A DNA stretch of 6,680 bases from NCBI GenBank assembly GCA_016183835.1, contig JACPDV010000737.1, positions 1 to 6,680 on the forward strand, written 5' to 3'. The number at the start of each line of letters is the position of its first letter. Within the stretch, counting starts at the first letter, position 1. Of this stretch, positions 1-5,698 are shown one piece after another. Below the pieces are notes generated by a model. It did no database searches. It was not told where the DNA came from and saw nothing but the letters and a program-made list of their open reading frames with translations. This DNA is from Armatimonadota bacterium (GTDB lineage Bacteria > Armatimonadota > UBA10988). Both the position numbers and the translations under genes were made by a program.

Positions 1-192
1 CGCGGCGTGGCGGTGACCGACTACCTGCGCGCACAGATGTACCGCGACCGCGGCGAGCCGGGCCTGGGGCGCGAACTGCTCCGCAGCATCCCGATGCGCC
101 ACTCGGCGGCGATGTGCCACGGCTGCGGGCTGTGCGACCAGGCGTGCAACAAGCACTTGCGGGTGGCGGACCAGATCCGCCGGCACGCGTAG
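1..192 (+). CDS. Aldo/keto reductase family protein, C-terminal iron-sulfur part (5' end outside window)
   Basis: The frame is open from base 1 to the TAG at 190-192, so this is the last 63 residues of a longer protein. It contains CHGCGLCDQAC, a CxxCxxCxxxC pattern with Cys codons at 115, 124, 133 and 145, which would bind one [4Fe-4S] cluster. The stretch before it (VTDYLRAQMYRDRGEPGLGREL) resembles the linker between the two clusters of ferredoxin-tailed aldo/keto reductases, where a 'PV.D.LRF.MY...YG....GR' segment separates the first Cys group from the last. On that basis the missing upstream part should hold an NADPH-dependent TIM barrel and a first Cys group; this is inference. The usual Pro after the fourth Cys is Asn here. 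It could instead be the end of another ferredoxin-like oxidoreductase. The gene converges on the dehydrogenase at 196 with only three bases between stop codons. Confidence 0.72.
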   Translation, partial: RGVAVTDYLRAQMYRDRGEPGLGRELLRSIPMRHSAAMCHGCGLCDQACNKHLRVADQIRRHA

Positions 193-195
193 ACC

Positions 196-1248
196 CTACG
201 TCTCGCCGGCCAACAGAACCGCCGCCTTGATCAGGTTGGTCTTCTCGCCCATCCGCTGTAGCGCGTCGACCACGCCGTCGAGCGTCACTTCGTCGTTGAC
301 GAACCGCGCGCCCGGGACGGTGCCGGCGGCCAGCAGGTCCAGCGCCTGACGGATGTGCCGCGGCGTGTGGTGGAAGCTGCCCAGGACGGTCAGCTCTTCG
401 TAGTGCAGCCGGGTGGTGTCGAGGCTGATGGTCGTGCCCGCGGGGCAGCCGCCGAAGAGGTTGCACACGCCGCCGCGGCGCGTCAGCTCGAGCGCCGTCT
501 GCCACACCTCGGGCCGGCCGACGCACTCGATCATGCGGTCCGCGCCGCGCCCGCCGGTGAGCGCGTGCACCGCGGCGTTGAGGTCGGCGAGGGCGTTCTC
601 GTCGAGCACCTCTTCCGCGCCGAGCGCGCGCGCCGTGGCCAGGCGCAGCTCCCGCCGGCCGACGGCGATCACCCGCGCGTCGCGCGCGGCGCAGAGGCTG
701 ACCATCATCAGCCCGATGGGTCCCAGCCCCAGCACCACCACGGTGTCGCCCGCCTGGACCCCGGTGTCCTCCACGCCCTTCACGCAGCAGGCCAGCGGCT
801 CGGTCAGCGCGGCGTGGCGCAGCGGCAGAGCGGCGGGCACGCGGTGCAAGTTGCACGCGGCGATCCGCGCCGGGACCGTGATGTACTCGGCATAGGCGCC
901 GTTGAGGAAGAGCAGGTCCTCGCACAGCTCGGGCTGCCCGACCCGGCAGTAGAAGCAGTCGCCGCACGGCGCCGAATTCGCCGCCACCACCCGGTCGCCG
1001 ACGGCACAGCTCGTCACGCCGTCGCCCACCGTCTCCACCACGCCGGCGAACTCGTGCCCGAAGACCGCCGGCGGGCGGATCATGCGGGCGTGGTAGCCGC
1101 GGCGGAAGACCTTGGCGTCGGTGCCGCAGGTGAGGGCGCAGCCGATCCGCACGCGCACCTCGCCCGGGCCGACCGACGGGATGGGCACGGCCTCGATCCG
1201 CACCTCCTCCGCGCCGTACAACACCGCCGCCCGCATCGTGGCGCTCAT
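196..1248 (-). CDS. Zinc-dependent medium-chain alcohol/polyol dehydrogenase (second of a tandem pair)
   Basis: A 350-residue cytoplasmic enzyme expected to oxidise an alcohol or sugar alcohol with NAD(P)+. The N-terminal GroES-like domain carries the catalytic zinc ligands: Cys41 in TCGTD, His65-Glu66 in FGHEFAG, and Glu150 in TEPLACC. A complete structural zinc lobe is present with Cys95, 98, 101 and 109. The Rossmann fold follows, with GLGPIG at 174-179. Length and motif order match the sorbitol/threonine dehydrogenase branch of the MDR superfamily, but the substrate cannot be read from sequence. I chose the ATG at 1248 because it overlaps the upstream stop as ATGA, which suggests translational coupling; the ATG at 1236 (MRAAVLYG) is an alternative. 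The same frame stays open far upstream into the neighbouring gene, but that extension is arginine-rich shadow sequence. Confidence 0.93.
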   Translation of the reverse strand: MSATMRAAVLYGAEEVRIEAVPIPSVGPGEVRVRIGCALTCGTDAKVFRRGYHARMIRPPAVFGHEFAGVVETVGDGVTSCAVGDRVVAANSAPCGDCFYCRVGQPELCEDLLFLNGAYAEYITVPARIAACNLHRVPAALPLRHAALTEPLACCVKGVEDTGVQAGDTVVVLGLGPIGLMMVSLCAARDARVIAVGRRELRLATARALGAEEVLDENALADLNAAVHALTGGRGADRMIECVGRPEVWQTALELTRRGGVCNLFGGCPAGTTISLDTTRLHYEELTVLGSFHHTPRHIRQALDLLAAGTVPGARFVNDEVTLDGVVDALQRMGEKTNLIKAAVLLAGET

Positions 1249-2309
1249 GGCGTCACCACCACTTTCAGGGCATCGTCCGCCGGCTGCGACGCCCGCGCCA
1301 CGGCCTCGCCGATGCGCTCCAGCGGGTAGACGTGCGTGACCAGCGACTCGACGTCGACCAGCCGGGCGAAGACGGCCTCGGCGGCCAGCTCGTTGAGCGC
1401 CACGTCGCTGCTGTAACTGCCCACGATGTGCTTGTCCAGGGTGCAGACCTCGCCGGCGTCTGCGGTGAACGGATCGCCCGCGCGGGTGTGCGCGAACAGG
1501 ACCACCGAACCGCCTGGCCGCACGCGCGCCAGGGCTTCGGGCACGGCCGCCGACACCGGCGCGGCCAGGAACACCGCATCCGCGCCGAGCCCGTCGGTCA
1601 TCTCGGCGATGACCTCGTCGACGTGCTCCGGGGTCACGGCGGCCGCCGCGCCGAGCCGGCTCGCCGCGGCCAGCCGGCCGGGGAGCAGATCGCAGACCAC
1701 CACCCGTGCCCCGCGCAGGCCGGCAAGCTGGGCGAGGAGCTGGCCCACCGCTCCGGCGCCCACCACGTGGGCCACGTCGTTCTCCTGCAGGCCCGAGCGG
1801 ATCACGCCCTTGAGGCAGGTGTTGACCGGCTCCACGAAGGTGGCGGCCAGGTCGCTGACATCGTCCGGCACCCGCACCAGGCCGCCGCCGCGGACGATCC
1901 AGTCCATCACCCGGACGTAACGGGCGTAGCCGCCGCCGGCCGGCTCGAACCCGGCGGTGGCGCCGGTCTGCTTGTAGATCGGGCACTGCGCAGGCACGCC
2001 GCGCCGGCAGAGGTGGCACGTGCCACAGGGGATGTGGTGGTAGACGGCGACGCGGTCGCCCACCTGCCACTCGTTGCAGCCGTCGCCGAGGGCGGCGATG
2101 CGGCCGACGGTCTCGTGGCCGTAGACCCGTGGCGGCGGCTGGAGGCCGAGGTGCAGCTTCTTCAGGTCGGTGCCGCAGACGCCGCAGGCAGCCACCTCAA
2201 CGAGCACCTCGCCGGGGCCGAGGGTGGGGACGGGGAGCGTCTCGATGCGCAGATCATCCGGGCCGCGGTAGACGGCGGCGGGCATCGAGGTGGGGAGCGA
2301 CTGGGCCAT
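1245..2309 (-). CDS. Zinc-dependent medium-chain alcohol/polyol dehydrogenase (first of a tandem pair)
   Basis: A 354-residue MDR-superfamily dehydrogenase, probably cytoplasmic and NAD(P)-linked. Catalytic zinc ligands are Cys45 (GVCGTD), His65-Glu66 (YGHETVG) and Glu160 (VEPVNTC). The structural zinc lobe is intact (Cys95, 98, 101, 109), and the nucleotide-binding motif is GAGAVG at 184-189. It has the same layout as the next gene, including identical numbering of the His-Glu pair and structural cysteines, but the overall sequences are clearly diverged. Its TGA overlaps the ATG of that gene by four bases. Candidate starts are GTG 2327, ATG 2309 and ATG 2285. None has a good Shine-Dalgarno site; I prefer 2309 because a possible -10 element lies just ahead of it, while 2285 (MPAAVYRG) fits the usual family N-terminus best. 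Substrate unknown; the upstream aldolase suggests sugar or sugar-alcohol metabolism. Confidence 0.92.
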   Translation of the reverse strand: MAQSLPTSMPAAVYRGPDDLRIETLPVPTLGPGEVLVEVAACGVCGTDLKKLHLGLQPPPRVYGHETVGRIAALGDGCNEWQVGDRVAVYHHIPCGTCHLCRRGVPAQCPIYKQTGATAGFEPAGGGYARYVRVMDWIVRGGGLVRVPDDVSDLAATFVEPVNTCLKGVIRSGLQENDVAHVVGAGAVGQLLAQLAGLRGARVVVCDLLPGRLAAASRLGAAAAVTPEHVDEVIAEMTDGLGADAVFLAAPVSAAVPEALARVRPGGSVVLFAHTRAGDPFTADAGEVCTLDKHIVGSYSSDVALNELAAEAVFARLVDVESLVTHVYPLERIGEAVARASQPADDALKVVVTP

Positions 2310-2317
2310 GGGCCGTG

Positions 2318-2326
2318 ATGGTAGCA
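2318..2326 (-). promoter_or_regulatory. Possible extended -10 element for the dehydrogenase pair
   Basis: Read on the - strand the bases are TGCTACCAT, which fits the TGnTAnnnT form of an extended -10 box. The hexamer TACCAT ends eight bases before the A of the ATG at 2309. Transcription would therefore begin at or within a base or two of that codon, giving a leaderless mRNA. No convincing -35 box lies 16-18 bases upstream. Weak, inferred site. Confidence 0.35.
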
Positions 2327-2383
2327 CGGGCCGGGCGACTGGTACAGAGCGGGGCCGCCTTCGGGCTCCCTCTGTCTCCGTCT

Positions 2384-2406
2384 CCCTCTCCTTGCCAAGG
2401 AGAGGG
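2384..2406. repeat. Palindromic repeat, copy 1
   Basis: A perfect 10-bp inverted repeat (CCCTCTCCTT / AAGGAGAGGG) with a 3-base loop, followed by a GC-rich tail up to about 2417. It sits in the gap between the aldolase stop and the first dehydrogenase start. It resembles the dispersed CCCTCTCC...GGAGAGGG...GTGAGG palindromes common in many GC-rich bacterial genomes. There is no T-run on either side, so it is not a standard intrinsic terminator, though a strong RNA hairpin could still protect or attenuate the transcript. Confidence 0.7.
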
Positions 2407-2458
2407 CCGGGGTGAGGTCCCTACCGTCCCCACGAGTCATGGACTGGACCTCCCCCTG

Positions 2459-2481
2459 CCCCCTCCTTGGCAGGGAGGGGG
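2459..2481. repeat. Palindromic repeat, copy 2 (diverged)
   Basis: An inverted repeat CCCCCTCC (2459-2466) / GGAGGGGG (2474-2481) around TTGGCAG, with a G-rich tail to about 2492. Aligned by hand with copy 1 (2386-2417 against 2461-2492) it matches at 22 of 32 positions in the same orientation, with a shared CTCCTTG core. It begins about 43 bases downstream of the aldolase stop codon and could form the 3' hairpin of that transcript. No T-run follows. Confidence 0.6.
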
Positions 2482-2523
2482 TGGGGGGTGGATTCGAGCG
2501 GCGCTCCGGCCTGAGCCCGGGCG

Positions 2524-3474
2524 TCACCGCCGCGCGCGGGCGGCCGTCCTGTAGATGTCCTGGATCTGGTGCAGCAGATCGATCGCCTCGGCTTTGGGCC
2601 GCTGGAAGCTGTTGCGCCCCACGATGCTGCCGAACGCGCCGCCCTCGGCCAGCTCGCGGATCTCTTGCAGCACGTCCTCGGTGCCCTTGGCCTCGCCGCC
2701 CGAGAAGATGACGATCCGCCGCCCGTCGAACGCACTCTGGATGATGTGCCGGGTCCGCTCAGCCAAGGTTGCGATGGGGATCCCCGCCTTCTCGTAGGCG
2801 GCCTTCGCCTTGGAGTCCCAGATGCTGTCGTTGGAGGGCTTGACCTTGAGGATGTGCGCGCCGATCTGGGCCGCGATCTGGGCGGCGTAGGCGCTGACGT
2901 CGATGGCGGTCTCGTTCTTGGCGTCCAGGCTCAGGTCGCCGCCGCGCGGGTAGGACCAGACCACCACCGCCAGACCGACGCGTTTGGCCTCTTCGGTGAG
3001 CTGGGCGAGGGCCTCGTACATCTCGTTGCGGAGGCCGGAGCCGGGGTAGATGGTGTAGCCGATGGCGGCGCAGCCGAGGCGCAGGGCGGCCTCCACGCAG
3101 GAGGTGACCGCCGGGGCGGGCTGCAGGCCGGCCAGCTTGAGGACCCCGTCCGAGTTGTTGAGCTTCAGGATCAGCGGGATCGCGCCGGCGTATTCGGCGG
3201 CCACGGCCTCGATGAAGCCGAGCGGGGCGGCGTAGGCGTTGCAGCCCGAGTCGATCGCCAGCTCGATGTGGTACCGCGGGTCGTAGCCGGCAGGATTGGG
3301 GGCGAACGACCGCGCCGGTCCGTGCTCGACGCCCTGGTCCACGGGCAGGATCACCATCTTGCCCGTCCCGGCCAACCGGCCCGTGTTCAGCATCCGGGCC
3401 AGGTTGGCGAGGGTGCCGGGGTTGTCCGACCGGTACCACGACAGGATCTTCTGGACCTTCCTCGTGTGAGCCAT
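2524..3474 (-). CDS. fbaB: Class I fructose-bisphosphate aldolase, DhnA/FbaB type
   Basis: A 316-residue cytoplasmic TIM-barrel aldolase that reversibly cleaves fructose 1,6-bisphosphate to dihydroxyacetone phosphate and glyceraldehyde 3-phosphate through a lysine Schiff base, with no metal. Visible family marks are PVDQGVEHGP (44-53), GYTIYPGSG (139-147) carrying the proposed catalytic Tyr, VVWSYPRGG (171-179), and HILKVKPS (207-214), where Lys210 aligns with the Schiff-base lysine. Phosphate-binding loops follow: SGG at 258-260 and GR at 286-287. The C-terminus (IVGRNSFQRPKAEAIDLLHQIQDIY) closely follows E. coli FbaB, which is somewhat longer at about 350 residues. The ATG at 3474 has AAAGGAGAT eight bases ahead of it and a plausible sigma-70-type promoter upstream. 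Related DhnA-family enzymes (LsrF, aminodehydroquinate synthases) act on other substrates, but the bacterial FbaB subgroup fits best. Confidence 0.9.
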   Translation of the reverse strand: MAHTRKVQKILSWYRSDNPGTLANLARMLNTGRLAGTGKMVILPVDQGVEHGPARSFAPNPAGYDPRYHIELAIDSGCNAYAAPLGFIEAVAAEYAGAIPLILKLNNSDGVLKLAGLQPAPAVTSCVEAALRLGCAAIGYTIYPGSGLRNEMYEALAQLTEEAKRVGLAVVVWSYPRGGDLSLDAKNETAIDVSAYAAQIAAQIGAHILKVKPSNDSIWDSKAKAAYEKAGIPIATLAERTRHIIQSAFDGRRIVIFSGGEAKGTEDVLQEIRELAEGGAFGSIVGRNSFQRPKAEAIDLLHQIQDIYRTAARARR

Positions 3475-3480
3475 GCGTGC

Positions 3481-3490
3481 TATCTCCTTT
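3481..3490 (-). promoter_or_regulatory. Ribosome binding site of the aldolase gene
   Basis: On the - strand this reads AAAGGAGATA. The AAGGAGAT core ends eight bases before the ATG at 3474 and is the strongest Shine-Dalgarno match in the window. It fixes the aldolase start. Confidence 0.85.
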
Positions 3491-3531
3491 GCGGTTGCCT
3501 TCGCAATCCGGCGGCGTCCCCCGACCTCGGC

Positions 3532-3560
3532 ATTCTACCACCTGTCCCGAGATCGCCCAA
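3532..3560 (-). promoter_or_regulatory. Probable housekeeping-type promoter of the aldolase gene
   Basis: On the - strand TTGGGC (3560-3555) and TAGAAT (3537-3532) are separated by exactly 17 bases. The -10 box matches TATAAT at five of six positions and the -35 box matches TTGACA at three of six. Transcription would begin near 3525, leaving a 5' leader of about 50 nt that contains the Shine-Dalgarno site. It is one of the few AT-richer spots in this stretch. Position and spacing are seen; promoter activity is inferred. Confidence 0.6.
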
Positions 3561-3644
3561 CGGTCAACACCGGCCCCCCGTTCCCGACTTTGCTGACCCG
3601 AACTTCACCGCCGAGCAGGTGTCGAATCGCGGTGGGTGTGGCTT

Positions 3645-3649
3645 GGAGG
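3645..3649 (+). promoter_or_regulatory. Ribosome binding site fixing a TTG start
   Basis: GGAGG lies seven bases before the TTG at 3657. Nothing comparable precedes the in-frame GTG at 3636, so this site decides the start of the small membrane protein. Confidence 0.75.
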
Positions 3650-3656
3650 CTCGACC

Positions 3657-3905
3657 TTGAAGAACAACCTGCGCTTCGTCATGGTGATCGCCATCGGGGC
3701 GGTGATCGGGAGTGTGATCAACCGGCTCCTCAGCGGCGCGGGCGCCCCGGCGTGGCTGATCAATGAGCTGCCGATGGGCCTCGAGCCGCCGTTCTCGCTC
3801 GACCTGGTGCTGGTCAAGCTGACCTTCGGCTTCACCCTCTCGATGAGCTTCTGCAGCGTGCTCGGGATGGTGATCGCCCTGATCGCGTTCCACAAGCGGC
3901 TGTAG
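3657..3905 (+). CDS. Small two-helix membrane protein, DUF4321 type
   Basis: An 82-residue protein beginning MKNNLRFVMV if translated from the TTG at 3657, which has GGAGG seven bases upstream; the in-frame GTG at 3636 would add seven residues. Two hydrophobic segments are visible, about residues 6-24 (with GAVIGSVINRLL) and 56-77. The short loop between them contains LINELPMGLEPP, then FSLDLVLVKLTFGFTLSMS. The GAxIGS segment, the central 'LDLxxxKLTFGF' block and the hydrophobic tail fit the DUF4321 family, small inner-membrane proteins of unknown function. Family assignment is from memory of the motif and should be confirmed. It is the only complete + strand gene in the window, divergent from the aldolase and converging on the transporter operon with three bases between stops. 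No clear promoter was found ahead of it. Confidence 0.8.
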   Translation: MKNNLRFVMVIAIGAVIGSVINRLLSGAGAPAWLINELPMGLEPPFSLDLVLVKLTFGFTLSMSFCSVLGMVIALIAFHKRL

Positions 3906-3908
3906 CGG

Positions 3909-4709
3909 TCAGGCCCGCCCGCGCCGGCGGGTCGGGTCGGCCACCGGCACCGCCGCCAGCAGCTCCCGCGTGTAAGGGTGCTGCGGCTGCTCGTACACCT
4001 CCGCCGCCGGGCCTATCTCCACGATCCGACCCTGGTGCATCACCGCCACCGTGTCGGACAACCGTCGCACCACCCCCAGGTCGTGGGCGATGAACAGGTA
4101 GCTCAAGCCGTGCCGCGCCTGGAGTGCCTCGAGCAGCGCCACGATCTGCGCTCGCACGGTCACGTCCAGCGACGACACCGGCTCGTCGAGCACCAGCAGC
4201 TCGGGCTCCACCGCCAGGGCCCTGGCGATCCCGATCCGCTGCCGCTGCCCGCCGCTGAACTCGTGGGGGTAGCGCCGCGCCATGCCCGGCTCGAGCCCCA
4301 CGTCGCGGAGCAGCTCCGCCACCCGTTCCGGCATCTCGCGGCGCGTCGCGCGATGGTGGATGCACAGGGGTTCGGCCAGGATCTGCCGCACCGTCAGGCG
4401 CGGATTGAGCGAGGAGAAGGGGTCCTGGAACACCATCTGCGCCCGCCGGCGAAAAGCCAGCAGCTCGCCGCCCCGCAGCGCGAACACGTCCTGCTCGTGG
4501 AGCAGGCACGTGCCGCCGGTGGCGCGCACCAGCCGGAGCACCGCGCGGCCGGTGGTGGTCTTGCCGCAGCCGCTCTGACCCACCAGGCCCAGCGTCCGGC
4601 CCACGCGCACGTCGAAGCTGATCCCGTCCACCGCGCGCACCGGCCCGTCCGGCCCGTCGAAGCAGACCGTCAGATCGCGCACCTCCAGCAGCGGGGCGGC
4701 TTCGCTCAT
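3909..4709 (-). CDS. ABC transporter ATP-binding protein, DppF/OppF type
   Basis: A 266-residue ATPase of a peptide/opine/nickel-type importer, expected at the cytoplasmic face of the inner membrane as half of a heterodimeric motor. Motifs in order: Walker A GQSGCGKTT (44-52), Q-loop VFQDPFSSLNPR (Gln95), signature FSGGQRQR (151-158), Walker B LLVLDEP with Glu176, and switch His209. FQDPFSSLNPR and DEPVSSLDVTVRAQ are typical of the DppF/OppF/GsiA group. The end of the oligopeptide C-terminal region is recognisable as QPQHPYTRELLAAVP (241-255). It is shorter than OppF or DppF (about 330) and close in size to NikE, so peptide and nickel import remain open. The ATG at 4709 overlaps the stop of the preceding TPR gene as ATGA; a GGGAG lies 11 bases upstream, somewhat far. 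It appears to end the operon. Confidence 0.93.
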   Translation of the reverse strand: MSEAAPLLEVRDLTVCFDGPDGPVRAVDGISFDVRVGRTLGLVGQSGCGKTTTGRAVLRLVRATGGTCLLHEQDVFALRGGELLAFRRRAQMVFQDPFSSLNPRLTVRQILAEPLCIHHRATRREMPERVAELLRDVGLEPGMARRYPHEFSGGQRQRIGIARALAVEPELLVLDEPVSSLDVTVRAQIVALLEALQARHGLSYLFIAHDLGVVRRLSDTVAVMHQGRIVEIGPAAEVYEQPQHPYTRELLAAVPVADPTRRRGRA

Positions 4710-5698
4710 GGCCGGGGATGCTCCCGGAAGAAGGGCTCGAGCGCCTTGGGATCCTCGGGATCGCCGCCCTTGGCGATCAGCGCCCGCTCGAAGCGCTGGT
4801 AGGCGTCGACCCACTCCAGCGCGCGGCGGCGGGTGCGCCAGCTCCGGGCGCGGGTGACGTCGCGCCGCGAGTCGGGGTCGAGGTTGAGCAGCACGTCGTG
4901 CTGGTAGCGGACCAGGTCGACCCGGCGCGGGTGGTCCAGGTCGAGCGCGCGCTGGTAGCTGTGCCAGGCGAGCCGCGGGTCGCCCCAGGCCGCCAGCAGC
5001 TCGCCCAGCGCCAGGTAGGCTTCCGCCTGCTCCGTGGGCCACTCCACGAGCATGTCGTTCAGCGCGTCGAAGGCGTCGGCCCCGAGCCCCAGCCGGGCGA
5101 GCACGTGCTTGCGCTGGGTCTCCACCTCGCGCTCGTCGCCGCCGCCCGGCGCGGTGACGCGGAAGCCCTCGCCCAGCTTCTGCTCGAACGAGAAGCCGAG
5201 GAGGGTCTCCGGCACCGCTCGCAGCCCGCCGTCGGTGCGCTGGTAGAACCGGGCCGCCTCGAGCTGGTAGCGCGCCAGCGCGAACTCCCCTGCCGGGTGC
5301 AGGTCCACCAGCCGGCTCAGAGCGGCCACGGCGTCGTCCCAGCGCTCCTGCCACATGCGCAGCGTGCCCAGGTTGGCCAGGGTGCCCGGCTCGCCGGGGA
5401 AGGCCTTCTCCTTCTCCTGGAGGAGCGCCACGGCCTGCTTGAGGTCGCCCAGCCGCGCGGTGGCGACGGTCTTGTCGTCGTAGAGCGCGGCGGTCATGCC
5501 GCCCTTGCCGGCCTCGTCCGCCACCTGGCGCAGGCGGCGCTGGTAGTATTCGCGGGTGTGCTTCGGCCAGGCGCCGAAGACCGCCTCGTACGAGCCCGGC
5601 GCGGCGGCGCGCTCCGTGGCGATGGAGTCGCGGTCGTGGAGGCAGCAATCGGCCAGCGCCGCACGGGCCGCGAGGAGCCAGAGGAGGGCGTTACGCAT
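4706..5698 (-). CDS. Exported TPR-like helical-repeat protein inside the ABC transporter operon
   Basis: A 330-residue protein not recognised as a named family. The N-terminus has Arg2, a hydrophobic stretch at 4-15 and an ALA-D site, consistent with a short Sec signal peptide cleaved after Ala16; residues 18-19 are a Cys pair, but Asp at -1 argues against a lipobox. The rest is mainly helical with TPR-like units at about 71-104 (LGDLKQAVALLQEKEKAFPGEP), 105-138 (LANLGTLRMWQERWDDAVAAL) and 225-258 (AYLALGELLAAWGDPRLAWHSY). The C-terminus is Arg- and acid-rich. Translation from the ATG at 5698 is supported by GGGAGGAG seven bases upstream, lying within the end of the preceding ATPase gene. It overlaps that gene by 8 bases and the next ATPase by 4, so it belongs to the operon. 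A periplasmic scaffold or transporter accessory role is inference only. Confidence 0.85.
   Translation of the reverse strand: MRNALLWLLAARAALADCCLHDRDSIATERAAAPGSYEAVFGAWPKHTREYYQRRLRQVADEAGKGGMTAALYDDKTVATARLGDLKQAVALLQEKEKAFPGEPGTLANLGTLRMWQERWDDAVAALSRLVDLHPAGEFALARYQLEAARFYQRTDGGLRAVPETLLGFSFEQKLGEGFRVTAPGGGDEREVETQRKHVLARLGLGADAFDALNDMLVEWPTEQAEAYLALGELLAAWGDPRLAWHSYQRALDLDHPRRVDLVRYQHDVLLNLDPDSRRDVTRARSWRTRRRALEWVDAYQRFERALIAKGGDPEDPKALEPFFREHPRP

Noticed and set aside
1249..2070. Long - strand extension of the second dehydrogenase frame to 624 residues
   Set aside because: The extension is Arg/Gly/Pro-rich and overlaps the first dehydrogenase, which has complete MDR motifs in another frame. 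The domain of the second enzyme begins at about 1236-1248.
355..2318. Long + strand open frames opposite the dehydrogenases (324 and 328 residues)
   Set aside because: They are rich in His, Arg, Ala and Gly with no recognisable motif. Long antisense frames are expected opposite coding sequence at this GC content.
2384..2406. Intrinsic terminator
   Set aside because: The stem is strong, but no T-run follows it on either strand, so it is listed as a repeat.
3562..3567. TTGACC on the - strand as an alternative -35 box
   Set aside because: It is nearer the consensus than TTGGGC, but lies 24 bases from the TAGAAT box, too far for a normal promoter.
3561..3572. Operator-like inverted repeat CGGT-N4-ACCG upstream of the aldolase promoter
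   Set aside because: Arms are only four bases, expected by chance in GC-rich sequence, and no regulator is encoded nearby.
2569..3660. A 363-residue + strand open frame opposite the aldolase
   Set aside because: Compositionally biased shadow of fbaB. The - strand frame has a catalytic lysine context, Shine-Dalgarno site and promoter.
4710..5648. Extension of the DppF-like frame to a 579-residue protein
   Set aside because: The added part is low-complexity Arg/Gly/Ala shadow sequence across the TPR gene, while the ABC domain starts normally at 4709.
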